DNA of 64,000 bases from Pelotomaculum isophthalicicum JI (GCF_029478095.1 NZ_JAKOAV010000002.1:62001-126000), one strand, 5' to 3'; numbered from the stretch's first letter, positions 51,924-62,273 are shown. Notes: generated by a model not told the origin, from the sequence alone. Program-made: numbers and translations.

Positions 51924-52601
51924 TCACCAAAACGCCTTCTGCATGTACCTTGTCAAAACGCGGACCGGATTGCCCATGCAGTCGACATCACCGATTTCTT
52001 CAGCTATACTTGTCACGGCGGCAGTCGCCACTACCGGCAGACCAAGATAGCTGGCAGCCTCCGCAACCACCCGCGCGCCTTTCTGAACCACCTCTGGCGT
52101 GGTTTCATCGGCGAGGTGGGTATTGTTCAGCAGCCCGTCGACCCTGCCCATCTCCCTGACATGCTCCACAATATCTTCGACTCCGGCCGTCATGGGGCGC
52201 GAGATATTGATCACGGCGATCACCTGCAAATCCGGGTCGGTCATGGCGCCCTCCAATAAATTCAGTGTCCTGGTGCCTTCCACACCGTAACCGATGTCCA
52301 GGATGATATCACCTTCATGCCGCAGCGCCCACCTGGCGCCCGGTTTTAAAGTTGTGCCGGCCTCACCAAGCCCGACGGTTTCCTTAGTCTTCCAAGCTAT
52401 AACATTGATGCCCAGGGCTTTTAATTCTTCCTGGATTGGCCGCAAGGTGTAAACCGGCTCGACGATATCCAGGTCGACCAGGGTAACCATCCTGCCCTGG
52501 CGGGCCAGCGCCAAAGCCCGGTTTAAAGCATTCTCACTTTTACCCCCGGCATACTCGCCGGTATACGCCTCCACTATTCGCCTCGACATTATTATGCTCA
52601 C
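51924..52601 (-). CDS. P-loop ATPase-like protein upstream of the kor genes
   Basis: 225 residues. VEAYTGEYAGGKSENALNRALALA gives a variant P-loop (GEYAGGKSE), then VTLVDLDIVEPVYTLRP and DIILDIGYGVEGTRTLNLLEG, as in the SIMIBI/MinD-CobQ class. It resembles proteins fused or linked to 2-oxoacid oxidoreductases in anaerobes; a chaperone or regulator role is a guess. It is 58 bases after ruvB and 35 before korA. The alternative start MSRRIVEAYTG (residue 5) is possible. Confidence 0.65.
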   Translation of the reverse strand: MSIIMSRRIVEAYTGEYAGGKSENALNRALALARQGRMVTLVDLDIVEPVYTLRPIQEELKALGINVIAWKTKETVGLGEAGTTLKPGARWALRHEGDIILDIGYGVEGTRTLNLLEGAMTDPDLQVIAVINISRPMTAGVEDIVEHVREMGRVDGLLNNTHLADETTPEVVQKGARVVAEAASYLGLPVVATAAVTSIAEEIGDVDCMGNPVRVLTRYMQKAFW

Positions 52602-52659
52602 CTGGCCTCAAATGCATCACTACCCCCAACCGCCCCTTGCCACCAGGTTTTCGCTCCTT

Positions 52660-53697
52660 TCAAATTTTAATTTGTCCACTACTTTGGATTAATATCCCGC
52701 TATCACCAAGATGCTGATAAGCTTTGTGAGTAACCCTGCGTCCGGACGGCGATCTGCTGATATACCCGGTTTTCAGCAAAAAAGGCTCTACCATATCCTG
52801 CAGGGTATCCACTTCCTCATTAAGCGTAGCGGCAATTGCCTCTATACCAACCGGACCGCCTTGATAATTCTCGATTATCGTTTTCAGGTATGATTTATCC
52901 ATTCCGTCAAGGCCTTCCGGGTCGATACCTTCCAACCCGAGAGATTTTATCGCTATTTCTTCATTTATCGAGCCGTCGCCGATTACTTCAGCATAATCCC
53001 TCACTCTTCTTAAGAGCCTGTTGGCAATCCTGGGCGTACCCCTGGAGCGCCTGGCGATTTCCAGAGCTCCTTTCTCATCAACAGGCACGTTGAGTATTGA
53101 ACTCGACCTTTTTACTATCTCGCCTAATTCTTCCGTTGAATAAAAATCGACATGATGCAGGATGCCAAAGCGGTCACGCAAAGGTGACGACAAAAGACCG
53201 GCCCTTGTAGTTGCTCCCACCAGGGTAAAATGTTTGATATTTACCTTGATGGTCTTGGCGAACGGCCCTTTATCCACGACAAAGTCTATTTTAAAGTCTT
53301 CCATCGCGGAGTATAAAAATTCTTCAACCGGCCGGGGCAGCCGGTGTATTTCATCAATAAACAAGACATCCGCGTACTGCAGGTTTGTCAGTATGCCCAT
53401 CAGGTCCCCGCTCCGCTCAATGGCCGGACCGGAGGTGCAAATAATATTGGATGACATTTCATTGCTGATAATATGAGCTAAGGTTGTTTTCCCCAAGCCC
53501 GGCGGGCCGTAAAGCAAAACATGGTCTATCGGTTCGCCCCTCTTTTTCGCCGCTTTTATCGAAATGCCCAGGCGGGTAAGCAAATCTTTCTGGCCTATGT
53601 AGTCGGATAATTTATCCGGTCTGAGCGACCACTGAAACTTTTCCTCGCCGGGCTGCTCATTAGTATCGATTAAACGGAGCCGCGTCAAAAAATTCAC
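52660..53697 (-). CDS. ruvB: Holliday junction branch migration ATPase RuvB
   Basis: 345 residues. LLYGPPGLGKTTLAHIIS (Walker A), VLFIDEIHRLPRPVEEFLYSAMEDF (Walker B), TLVGATTRAGLLSSPLRDRFG (sensor) and the C-terminal winged helix with ETLQDMVEPFL-like TLQDMVEPFLLKTGYISRSPSGR are all present. RuvB hexamers pull DNA through the RuvA-held junction. It follows ruvA by 5 bases. Confidence 0.97.
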   Translation of the reverse strand: MNFLTRLRLIDTNEQPGEEKFQWSLRPDKLSDYIGQKDLLTRLGISIKAAKKRGEPIDHVLLYGPPGLGKTTLAHIISNEMSSNIICTSGPAIERSGDLMGILTNLQYADVLFIDEIHRLPRPVEEFLYSAMEDFKIDFVVDKGPFAKTIKVNIKHFTLVGATTRAGLLSSPLRDRFGILHHVDFYSTEELGEIVKRSSSILNVPVDEKGALEIARRSRGTPRIANRLLRRVRDYAEVIGDGSINEEIAIKSLGLEGIDPEGLDGMDKSYLKTIIENYQGGPVGIEAIAATLNEEVDTLQDMVEPFLLKTGYISRSPSGRRVTHKAYQHLGDSGILIQSSGQIKI

Positions 53698-53702
53698 CTC
53701 TC

Positions 53703-54338
53703 CTAAAATGATTTGGCCTTGTTTCGATAAATCTCTTCTAACAGCTCTTCCGCTGTCAGAATATTATGATTCTTAGAAACAGTATCCTTAATCATCCTCT
53801 TTGCCTCGCCTAAATTGTATCCCAATTGAAGCAGCACCTGCAACGCTTCATTGCCAATGCCGGGATCAGGCCGGCCGACGTCGGCATCATCAGTTTCTCC
53901 GGAAGCTGTTGTGAAGCCGGCAACTTTGCCCCGGAGCGACGCTATTATTTTATTGGCTGTTCTTTCCCCAATTCCTTTAAGTTTTTTCAGAGTTTCGACA
54001 TCCGATTTTTCAATGGCCCCCGCAATTGCTGAAATTGGGATCGTTACGGCCGCCAGGGCGGTTTTCACCCCAACTTTGGCCACACTGGTAAACAACTGAA
54101 AAAATTCTTTATCGGCTTCATCTTCAAATCCAATCAAAGTTGGCGTTTGATGTCCGCCGGCGATGTTGCTTTCGATATAGTAAATTGTGTGCAGCGAAAT
54201 TCTTTCACCGATTTTTTGGGTTTGAAAACGTTCCCTGGAAAAACTCGTCAAGCATACCTCGTATGTAATGTTGTCAACGTCCAGCAATATCCCTTTTGGG
54301 CTTAGCCCGGCATAAGCGCCGCTAATTTTTACAATCAT
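53703..54338 (-). CDS. ruvA: Holliday junction DNA-binding protein RuvA
   Basis: 211 residues. The OB-fold begins MIVKISGAYAGLSPKGILLDVD; the helix-hairpin-helix region includes ALAAVTIPISAIAGAI and LKKLKGIGERTANKIIASLRGKV; the C-terminal domain (ALQVLLQLGYNLGEAKRMI) contacts RuvB. Gene abuts ruvC and ruvB, an intact ruvCAB operon. Confidence 0.96.
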   Translation of the reverse strand: MIVKISGAYAGLSPKGILLDVDNITYEVCLTSFSRERFQTQKIGERISLHTIYYIESNIAGGHQTPTLIGFEDEADKEFFQLFTSVAKVGVKTALAAVTIPISAIAGAIEKSDVETLKKLKGIGERTANKIIASLRGKVAGFTTASGETDDADVGRPDPGIGNEALQVLLQLGYNLGEAKRMIKDTVSKNHNILTAEELLEEIYRNKAKSF

Positions 54339-54854
54339 CTAACAGCCCTCCAGGTCATGGCCATGAAAAATGTGGCATAAAGCCACGGCAATGGCATCCG
54401 CGACGTGATCCGGACGAGGCAGCGTATCAAGCTTAAGCCTGGCCTGAACCATTTTCTGTACCTGGCCTTTAGTGGCGCCACCAGTGCCGGTGAGCGACTG
54501 CTTCACTTTTCTGGCCGGGTAATGGTAAACTTTTATGCCCGCCCGCCCTGCGGCCAACAGGCACACACCTCTCGCGTGCGCCATCAGCAAGGCGGTCTTT
54601 GGATTATTGTAATCTGAAAACAATTCTTCTATGGCAAAGACAGCTGGTTTGAACTCATCGATTATATCGTCTAAACCGGCATATATTTGTGTCAGCCTGT
54701 CCTCCAGGGGATGCCCGGCCTTCGTCTTAATTATTCCCCCTTCAATTAGTTGAATAACAAAACTATTTTCATAGTCCAAGACAGCATAGCCCGTCGCGGC
54801 CAATCCCGGGTCCACCGCCAAAACACGTAACATGTCCGACATGTTAAGCATCAC
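54339..54854 (-). CDS. ruvC: Holliday junction resolvase RuvC
   Basis: 171 residues. VLAVDPGLAATGYAVLDY carries the first catalytic Asp, FAIEELFSDYNNPKTALLMAHARGV the Glu, and RPDHVADAIAVALCH the last Asp pair. It cuts junctions resolved by RuvAB. AAAGAATGTG precedes the start; MLNMSDMLRVLAVDPG offers several start codons. A ruvC next to bofA (rather than yebC) is specific to this order. Confidence 0.95.
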   Translation of the reverse strand: MMLNMSDMLRVLAVDPGLAATGYAVLDYENSFVIQLIEGGIIKTKAGHPLEDRLTQIYAGLDDIIDEFKPAVFAIEELFSDYNNPKTALLMAHARGVCLLAAGRAGIKVYHYPARKVKQSLTGTGGATKGQVQKMVQARLKLDTLPRPDHVADAIAVALCHIFHGHDLEGC

Positions 54855-54943
54855 ATTCTTTAGAATTTCCTAAATTATAATATACAATAATAAAAATTCA
54901 AACCCGAAAGTTTGAATTTTTCCGACTCTATATTGTATACTTT

Positions 54944-55231
54944 TCAAATAATAAAGTAATGAACAAGCACCAACAGCGCCACCCCGGGCAGTTGGAGAAC
55001 CCCGGCGGTCAGGAGGGTAACCGGATTGATGGCGATATGCAAGCCCAGGTGCCCGAAGACAGCGTTTATCGCGAGCAGCAAGCCCCCTCCCAGCAGCATG
55101 CACGCGGCCAGGCGCACTAACAGCCGCAACGGCTGAAACAAAGCCGTGCCAATCAAATATAGCCCCAACAGACCTGCCAAACCGATAAAAACAAATTTCC
55201 CCTCCAATCCGGAGCACCCCCTTTGCACCAT
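54944..55231 (-). CDS. bofA: Pro-sigma-K processing inhibitor BofA
   Basis: Up to 95 residues; two membrane segments (FVFIGLAGLLGLYLIGTALF and LLLAINAVFG region) and the family block HIAINPVTLLTAGVLQLPGVALLVLVHYF at the end. BofA holds the SpoIVFB protease inactive until the forespore signal. The ATG at 55231 has no ribosome site; GGAGGGG (55199-55205) lies inside this frame, so the true start is probably a rare codon just after it (GTT at 55192 or ATC at 55186). Close to recR as in B. subtilis. Confidence 0.88.
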   Translation of the reverse strand: MVQRGCSGLEGKFVFIGLAGLLGLYLIGTALFQPLRLLVRLAACMLLGGGLLLAINAVFGHLGLHIAINPVTLLTAGVLQLPGVALLVLVHYFII

Positions 55232-55254
55232 TATATGGCCAGGGATGGAAAATA

Positions 55255-55857
55255 TTACTTCATTTCCCGCCTTCCTTCCAGGGACTTGCTCAAGGTTATT
55301 TGATCCGCATATTCCAGGTCGGCGCCCACGGGCAAACCATGCGCTATCCGCGTGACCTTCAGATTCAGGGGTTTAAGCAGTCCGGCCAGGTACAACGCGG
55401 TGGCGTCGCCTTCCACGTTCGGATTGGTTGCCAGGATTAATTCAAGCACTTCCCCGCCTTCGAGGCGCTTGAACAATTCTTTTATGCGCAGTTGCTCAGG
55501 CCCGACACCGTCCATTGGCGATATAGCCCCGTGCAGCACGTGATAAAGCCCTTTAAACGCCCTGGTCTTCTCCATTGCCACGACGTCCCTGGGACGTTCC
55601 ACCACACAGATCACATCCCGCCTGCGCCGCTCGTCGCGGCAGATAAAACACGGGTCATCGTCGGTAAAGTTGCCGCATACGGAGCAATAACTAATGGCGG
55701 TCCTGGCCTCCTCCAACGCGCGGGCCAGGCTCAAAGCCACGTCAGCCGGGGCGTTCAAAAGGTGAAAGGCCAGCCGCTGCGCCGTTTTAGGGCCAATGCC
55801 GGGCAGCTTGGATAGTTCATCAATCAGCCGGGCAACCGGCCTGGCATAAAAATGCAT
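55255..55857 (-). CDS. recR: Recombination mediator RecR
   Basis: 200 residues. [26 protein letters not shown] (helix-hairpin-helix), [21 protein letters not shown] (Cys4 zinc finger) and the Toprim domain with [22 protein letters not shown] and [19 protein letters not shown]. RecR with RecO loads RecA at gaps. It follows ybaB by two bases, the usual dnaX-ybaB-recR operon. Confidence 0.97.
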   Translation of the reverse strand: MHFYARPVARLIDELSKLPGIGPKTAQRLAFHLLNAPADVALSLARALEEARTAISYCSVCGNFTDDDPCFICRDERRRRDVICVVERPRDVVAMEKTRAFKGLYHVLHGAISPMDGVGPEQLRIKELFKRLEGGEVLELILATNPNVEGDATALYLAGLLKPLNLKVTRIAHGLPVGADLEYADQITLSKSLEGRREMK

Positions 55858-55859
55858 GG

Positions 55860-56177
55860 CTAAAACAACCCGGGGATATTCATCCCGCCGGTGAGCTTGC
55901 TCATTTCCTGGGACACCATTTCCTGCGCTTTTTTCAACGCATCGTTGACCGCGGCCAAAACCAGGTCCTGGAGCATTTCCACATCTTCCGGATCTACCGC
56001 CTCAGGTTTTATTTCTATTGACAGAATCTCATTATTTCCGTTGGCGATTACCTTGATCATGCCGCCCCCGGCCGTGCTCTCCACTGTCCGGCTTTTCAGT
56101 TCCTCCTGTAATTTTATCATGCCCTGCTGCATCTTCTGCACTTGTTTCATCATCTTGTTCATATTTCCGCCCATCAT
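55860..56177 (-). CDS. ybaB: Nucleoid-associated protein YbaB/EbfC
   Basis: 105 residues: [28 protein letters not shown] coiled helix, the central [25 protein letters not shown] sheet and the ending [18 protein letters not shown]-binding dimer encoded between dnaX and recR. A paralogue lies at 21286. Confidence 0.95.
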   Translation of the reverse strand: MMGGNMNKMMKQVQKMQQGMIKLQEELKSRTVESTAGGGMIKVIANGNNEILSIEIKPEAVDPEDVEMLQDLVLAAVNDALKKAQEMVSQEMSKLTGGMNIPGLF

Positions 56178-56262
56178 AATTTAAAAGCCCCCTTTATAAA
56201 ATAAGTTAAATCAGGCCTCAAAATAGCCGTTTATGCAGCCCACAGGTAGCACTAAACAAATG

Positions 56263-58029
56263 CTATTCGTCGTCAAATAATGAAGATAACTCTGTTTCGT
56301 CTTCAGGAATAATTTCCTTTCCGTTGAAACGGCGGCTGATATCATTAGCCGGCTCAGTACGGACAGCGGGCATGTGGATTTCCCCTTGATAAAACCTGTA
56401 ATTAACCTGCCATTCACCGCTAAAAAACTTGCCCAGCAGTTCCTCAAAATATTTCTTATTCTCAGGGCGCTCAGCCATCGCATAAGCCAATTCCGCGCCT
56501 TCCGGAAAACCCGCGATCAGGCTGTGCTCCTGCACCTGCAAGGGAACAGCTTTGATAAAATTAGGATAGATCGGCGGCCTTTCCTTACGCAACGCTTCCA
56601 TGATGTCCCCCCAGGCAGCCCGGACCTGCTCAAGGCTTACCCCCGGAACTGACTCCCTGCCGGCTTCACCATGCAATTCCCTTGATATAGTGTCTTCCGG
56701 CATAGTTTCTACCAGCCTCTGGACCTCTCCGGTTTGGTCCGGCTCATATTGCGCGCCGGTTTTGTCAGGAACACCTTCCGGCTGGCGCAACCGGCCCGTT
56801 GCCTCAGTGAAACTTTGGAGTGCCTTGTATGGTTCATTGGAAACGCTCCGGTCAACCAGAAGGTTACCGGACTTTTCCGGGACAAAATTTTTTAGCTTTT
56901 CCTCTAGAGCCGCTACTCTTGCCGCAAGGGAAGACAAATCGTAAGTAATTTCCGGACGGCAGGCTTTCACCAGGGCAAGCTCCAGAATGACACCTGGCAG
57001 ACTGCCCCACTTCATCTCCTGCTCGGCTTTGATCAATATGTCGACAGCGCGGATTAGCCTCTCCTCACTGAAATCCGCCGCACCGGGAACATTCTTTAAG
57101 GCGTCGCCCCATACTCCGCCCCCTGAATCACCCGGTGAAACTCTTTCCAGGATAATAGCCCGCAAAAAGGCAGCCATTTCCCTGGCGAAAAGCCGCAAGT
57201 CCTTCCCCGTGCCCGTCAACTCGCCAATCAGCCGCAGCGCCGGCCCGGTTTCGCCGGCAGCCAGGTACCCCGCCATCCTGCTCAGGATATCTAGACGCAC
57301 AGTTCCAAGAATGTTGTGAACGTCCTCGGCTGTTACCTTCATTTCCCCCAAGGCCGCCCCCTGGTCAAGAATACTAAGGGCATCCCGCATGCCGCCCTCC
57401 GCGGCCCTGGCGATCAACAGCAGGGCCTCCTCATCCGCCGCTATTCCCGCCCCGGCGGCGACTTCCCTCAGTCGCCCGGTAATTTCGTCCGGGGAAATGC
57501 GCCTGAAATCAAACCGTTGGCAGCGGGAAAGGATGGTCAGCGGCACTTTATGCGGTTCGGTTGTAGCCAAAATAAAAACAACGTGCCTGGGCGGTTCCTC
57601 CAGAGTTTTCAGCAAGGCGTTAAAAGCCTCGTTGGTGAGCATGTGCACCTCGTCGATGATATATACCCGGAACTGCCCGGTTGTAGGCGCAAACTTGACT
57701 TTTTCCCTTAAATCCCTGATCTCGTCGATACCACGGTTGGAAGCGGCGTCAACTTCAACTACGTCAACGGAATAGCCCTCGGTAATGGACTGACAATTAA
57801 CGCACCGGTTACAAGGCTCCGGTCCGTTCCGGTCAAGACAATTCAAAGCTTTCGCCAGCACCTTGGCGGTGGTCGTTTTGCCGGTGCCGCGGCTGCCGCA
57901 AAAAAGATAGGCGTGGCCGGTCCGGCCTGCCTCCACCGCGTTCCTCAATGTTCTTGTAACATGTTCTTGGCCGACAATATCCCTGAAGGTCTGAGGCCGC
58001 CACTCCCTGTAAAGCGCCAGATACGCCAT
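56263..58029 (-). CDS. dnaX: DNA polymerase III subunits gamma and tau
   Basis: 588 residues. YREWRPQTFRDIVGQEHVTRTL, Walker A CGSRGTGKTTTAKVLA, zinc module CLDRNGPEPCNRCVNC, IIDEVHMLTNEAFNALLKTLEEPP and the TTEPHKVPLTILSRCQRFDF SRC motif are clear. It is the ATP-driven motor of the clamp loader. The C-terminal ~230 residues (tau-type) are variable. No obvious slip site for frameshifting was identified. It heads the ybaB-recR operon. Confidence 0.97.
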   Translation of the reverse strand: MAYLALYREWRPQTFRDIVGQEHVTRTLRNAVEAGRTGHAYLFCGSRGTGKTTTAKVLAKALNCLDRNGPEPCNRCVNCQSITEGYSVDVVEVDAASNRGIDEIRDLREKVKFAPTTGQFRVYIIDEVHMLTNEAFNALLKTLEEPPRHVVFILATTEPHKVPLTILSRCQRFDFRRISPDEITGRLREVAAGAGIAADEEALLLIARAAEGGMRDALSILDQGAALGEMKVTAEDVHNILGTVRLDILSRMAGYLAAGETGPALRLIGELTGTGKDLRLFAREMAAFLRAIILERVSPGDSGGGVWGDALKNVPGAADFSEERLIRAVDILIKAEQEMKWGSLPGVILELALVKACRPEITYDLSSLAARVAALEEKLKNFVPEKSGNLLVDRSVSNEPYKALQSFTEATGRLRQPEGVPDKTGAQYEPDQTGEVQRLVETMPEDTISRELHGEAGRESVPGVSLEQVRAAWGDIMEALRKERPPIYPNFIKAVPLQVQEHSLIAGFPEGAELAYAMAERPENKKYFEELLGKFFSGEWQVNYRFYQGEIHMPAVRTEPANDISRRFNGKEIIPEDETELSSLFDDE

Positions 58030-58175
58030 CTTATTTCCTCACCTGACACATATTGGCTCAAACGCACCGCTTAAGCGACTTGAGCCAAGTTATATGCTAT
58101 CCCGGTTATTATTCGCTATATAATATTATTTTCCTGTTAAATGAGAATAAATCACTGAACGAGGAGAATTACTAT

Positions 58176-58228
58176 TTTTAAAAAACCTGGATGTGACACA
58201 GGCCGAATTTCTTGAATGGTATAAGTGA
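58176..58228 (+). pseudogene. Fragment of the hicA 3' end
   Basis: Bases 58185-58225 are identical over 41 bases to 63361-63401, the last codons of the hicA at the other side of the island (LDVTQAEFLEWYK, then a stop here). Everything upstream of this is missing. It marks one edge of the decayed island. Confidence 0.85.
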
Positions 58229-58236
58229 TCGAAGAC

Positions 58237-58276
58237 GGAAACGGATCGGGGTGCCAAAATGGCCCCGTCCGTTTCC
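58237..58276. repeat. GC-rich hairpin beside the hicA fragment
   Basis: GGAAACGGA pairs with TCCGTTTCC and an inner GGGG pairs with CCCC. No U tract on either side; could be an element end. Confidence 0.45.
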
Positions 58277-58321
58277 TCCCGGTAATGGATAGTAAAATTG
58301 CATGTTAGCCAAGGCAAGGCG

Positions 58322-59963
58322 TTACGGGTTTGCCTGCGTCGTAAAAGTCCACGTTATCGCATCGTTGGAAGCGCCGTTCGTACTATATATGCTTCCTGCC
58401 GGTATGGTCACCATATAATTTGTGCCGTATACCAGGCCCACGTAACCAACCGTTAGCTGATTACCGCTTGCAGTCCCGTAAAAAGTCTTTGATGTGCCGC
58501 CGGCGCTTAATATGATTTGTACACTTGAACTACTCTGGAGCGCGCAGTCAAAGGTTGCCGTAATCGTGCCGCTTATCGGCGCCCCGGTCCTGAGGTTATT
58601 GACCGGGCTGATCGTAAGAGTCTGGTCACTTACGTTTTTCGTCACACTTACGGGATTGTTTTGGTCATCAGTCAGGGTGATATTATTATAGCCCGGCCCC
58701 TGAATCACATTTTCGCTGAAGTTCACTGTAATCCCCGTATTCGCCGGCACGCCCGAGGCGTTGTTCACCGGGTTAGTGCTTGTAATTGCAGGCGACGTGG
58801 TGTCCAGCGTTGTAAAACTAAAACTATATGGTCGCACCGGCGGGCATATTCAATTTGTACGTTATGCCTTCATTCAGTGAAACGGAGGGCGTGACCACCA
58901 GTACATTCCCGCTGACGCTGCTACTGGTTGTCACAGGGTTATTGTGGTTATCCATCAACGTTATACCGTTAAAGTTGTTGCCTGCAGTAATGGTTCCACT
59001 GAAAGTGACTTTGATCACTTTGTTTAATACAACTCCCGTCGCGCCATCCGCCGGGTCGGACACCGGAGGCGCGGGATCTTCGAACACGGCACATATGGAA
59101 AAGTGCTGCACCGTGGCGGTTACCGTCCAGTTCACCGGATCAACGGTACTGTCCTGGTATTCCCAGTAGCCTGAGGATGTGTTGTAGTAGATCGCCACAT
59201 TTTGTTTGCCCTGCGCTGCCTTTTTTAACGGTCAGTTACCCGGTGAGGGGCGCATTACGGAGCGCAGGGCTGACAGTGTACAGGAAGGTCACGCTGCGGG
59301 CCAGATCGCCCCTGTGCAAGGGCAGGTCGGGGTAAAAGTTTTTGTCGGGTGAAAGCTGGGCCATGCCGGATTGAACGGCGGTTACTATTTGTCTGTAGGC
59401 CCAGTGGTCGCTTGGGACGTCCGCCATGGTTTCATCTTTGGCGGAAAGTGCTCCGCCGGACAGTCTTAAGAGCACTGAAACTGCCTCGGCCCTGGTAATG
59501 GTGGCGTCGGGGCCGAAGGTGCGGGGTATCCTTGGAATAATCCGCTTTTGGCGGCGGCTTCGATCTCGCGAAAGGCCCAGTGTTCAGCGGTCACGTCGCT
59601 GAAGGTGGGGGTTGTTTGTTCTGCAAGGGGTATACTTTTGGCCAGTACGAGCACTTTGGCCAATTGGGCGCGGGTGACGTCTCCGGCAGGTTGAAAGGTG
59701 CCGTCGGGGTATCCTTTGAGTATTCCTTTGGCAACCAGGTAGTGAACGTACGGCCAGAGCGGGTTGTCTGACGCTACGTCGGTGAAGGCTGTCTTTTCAG
59801 CCTGCTGCTCTTTTTCGGGCGTGGTACCGGCGGGCGCTGCGGCGGCCATGGCTACCTGGCCGCAGGTTAGCAGTAGGGCCAGGCATATTCCAAAAAGAAT
59901 CAGGGTCTTATTTTTTTTGCGTTTATTTGATCTGGAAGTCAATGGTGTAATCATCCTCTTCAT
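58322..59963 (-). pseudogene. Broken S-layer-type protein gene (SLH plus Ig-like domains)
   Basis: Reading from 59963: signal peptide (TLILFGICLALLLTCGQVAMA), SLH domains (AFTDVASDNPLWPYVHYLVAKGILKGYPDGTF, FSDVTAEHWAFREIE, ADVPSDHWAYRQIVTAVQSG), then two Big_5/Ig-like units (PVSDPADGATGVVLNKVIKVTFSGTI; STNPVNNASGVPANTGITVNFSENV). At least three lesions break it: a frameshift near 59510-59540 inside SLH 2, a stop and probable deletion near 59200-59240, and a frameshift near 58830. SLH domains anchor to wall polymers. As found, only a truncated SLH protein of 165 residues could be made. Confidence 0.8.
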
Positions 59964-60007
59964 CCTCTCTTATAGATATCATTTTCTAGCTTATATAATA
60001 TTTATCG

Positions 60008-61967
60008 CTACTGACCGGTATAGAAGTACAGGTCATAGTCGCCTGTTATAGGATTGCCGTTGGTGTCGGTGACCGCGTCTCTTGGTATGAATAAGTGGTA
60101 TTTGACCAGGGTTCCGGTCGGGGTTCCGTTTAACATGTGTGGTTTTGCTTGGTCAGTCTCTGATCCTCCGTTGCTGCTCGACATTCCAATTCTGAAGTTG
60201 GTCACGTCGTTGCCTTCTGTATCGCGTATAGGGTGTTGCCCTCTGGTGTAACTTAAGAAGCTGATTGCCGTTTCGTCGCTGATGGGTGTTTCGATTGTCA
60301 ATAACAGGCTGTTACCGCTGATTAAAACATATTGTATGTTTACTGAACTGCCGTTTGCCGAAATGGTAAAGTCCGTTGAAGCGGGTACAGATGTGTCATC
60401 GAGTTGTTCGTTAAACAATAAGGTGATCAGGCTGCCACTGATGGTTGCACTTTGTAATTGAGGTGGTGTACCAGATATGTAGGTAAATCTGTCCCCCGCA
60501 ACCAAGGAGCTATACCCGCCGGGATCGCAAACGTTTACGTCAACCGTGCCGCTGCCCGGCGGGGATACGGCAGTCATTGCTGTGTCTGTACCCAAGGTAA
60601 AGCCGGCTGCTGGAATGCTGCCGAAGAATACACCGGTGACCGTACTTAAGCCGGTGCCGGTGATTGTTATGGTTGTGCCGCCGGTGGCCGGGCCGCTGGA
60701 GGGGTTGATACTTGTCACTACAGGCGCGGGGGTGTTTTTGGTAAAGGTGGCCGTGGCAGGCGCGCTCCAGAGCCCGGTGCCGCTGTCGTATACAGCGGCC
60801 GTTACTGTAGTGGTCTGTGTTATGTTAAATGGTCCGTTGTAGAATATGCTTGTTATACCCGGCATTATCATGTTCAGATTATAATACACTGAACTGGTTA
60901 CGGTACTGTTAGGGTTGTTAATACTTACTTCTTGTGATGTGGTAAATGTCCCGCCACTGGGGGTAATGGCAGGCTCAAGACGTGCCTGTGGTTGGACATA
61001 AGTAAACTGGTCACTTATGCTTGTGGCACTCCACCCTCCCGGGCCGTACACTGCAACATCCACTGTGCCGCTGCCCGCAGGCGATATCGCGATCATTGAG
61101 GTATCGCTTTCCAGTGTGAAATTGATCGCGGCAGTGCTGCCGAACTTGACCGCACTAACAGCACTTAGGCCTGTGCCGCTGATTGTTACCGTTGTACCGC
61201 CTGATGCCGGACCAGTAATAGGGCTTATACCGTTTATCACCGGCGCAAGGAGTGCAACCCTGTTCACGGTGACGGTGTATGTATTAGTAATGCCATCTAG
61301 GGCACGCACCAAAATATTTACGGTATTCGGTCCTTCGCTCAGGTTGATGGGACTGCTGGCACTACCGCTTGACACCTGCACCCCGTTTACGTAAACCGCA
61401 GCGTTGACTGTATCTAAAGCTGTGGGGGTTACGGTGATACTTGTGATGCTGATGTCGATGTCGGTGCTGTAGCTGGTTACGCTAGAACTGAAAACGGGAC
61501 TTAAACTTTCTGTGCTTAAAACCAGGCTACTCAGGTCTGCACACGACCAAAAAGAACCTGATTCCAGTTCACGCCGTCGGCCGATGTCAAAATCGGACCC
61601 CCCACGGCTACAATAGTGCCGTTGCCGTAACTCAATGCCCAATAGAACCAAAACTCCCCACAGCCGCAAACGTACCGTTACCATAACTCACCGCAAAAAA
61701 GCCATTTAAAGTGCCCGATGTCTGGATAGTCCAGTTCGTGCCGTTACAGTTCACGCTATCGGTCGAGGTCAATATTGTACCATTAGACCCCACAGCAACA
61801 AATATACCGTTGCCATAGCTCACGCTATTAAGTCGATTCCCTTGAGGTAAAGGGTTTCTCCAGGCCCATTGGTCAAGCGGGTCGGCCATAGCGGTAGAGC
61901 ACATGGTTCCTGTCAGCAGGGCTATTGCAACTACTAGATAGTAAATCCATTTTTTAATGTACACCAT
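60008..61967 (-). pseudogene. Broken secreted protein with BNR-like, cadherin-like, TIG and SwmB domains
   Basis: From 61967: signal peptide (WIYYLVVAIALLTGTMCSTAMA), then kelch/BNR-like units (LNSVSYGNGIFVAVGSNGTILTSTD). The frame breaks near 61635, goes on in another frame as ALSYGNGTIVAVGGPILTSADGVNW, and breaks again near 61550 before LSSLVLSTESLSPVFSSSVTSY (cadherin-like), two IPT/TIG domains (INGISPITGPASGGTTVTISG; VTSINPSSGPATGGTTITITG), a chitobiase-C-like unit and a SwmB-type end (YHLFIPRDAVTDTNGNPITG). Two frameshifts make it non-functional unless corrected. AAGGGG precedes the start. Confidence 0.8.
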
Positions 61968-62020
61968 TTCTTCTAACCCCTTATTTAACGTAATTAACTT
62001 CAATGATATGAGATATATCG

Positions 62021-62124
62021 TTACCGACCTGTATAAAAGTATAGATTAATGTCTTCCGACAGGGGACTGCCGGATGTGTCAGTAACCGCGTCTTTTGGTA
62101 TGAACAGGTGGTTTTCCTTCTTTT
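62021..62124 (-). pseudogene. 3' fragment of a second SwmB-type surface protein
   Basis: Reads HLFIPKDAVTDTSGSPLSED and eight more residues to a stop, closely matching the last 30 residues of the 60008 gene (HLFIPRDAVTDTNGNPITGD...). The rest of the gene is absent; upstream lies unrelated sequence. A tandem paralogue was therefore lost. Confidence 0.75.
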
Positions 62125-62146
62125 AATCACCCTAATACCATTTCTT

Positions 62147-62273
62147 TACTAGAAATAACACACTTGAGCTTACAATGGGACAAATGGGGCGGGACTCACC
62201 GGACCCGCAAGCTAGATACCCATCAGAAGGACCCATGCACGGGGGTAAAAGAAAAAGAGCCTTGTGGCTCTGA
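62147..62273 (+). pseudogene. Possible transposase C-terminal remnant
   Basis: The plus strand reads LELTMGQMGRDSPDPQARYP and SEGPMHGGKRKRALWL to a TGA at 62273. The stretch reads like the polar tail of an IS605-type TnpB, but no zinc motif or catalytic part remains. A GAGCC/GGCTC hairpin (62256-62270) overlaps its end. Assignment is tentative. Confidence 0.3.

Noticed and set aside
55352-57775. Several long plus-strand frames opposite recR and dnaX
   Set aside because: They are antisense shadows of GC-rich conserved genes.
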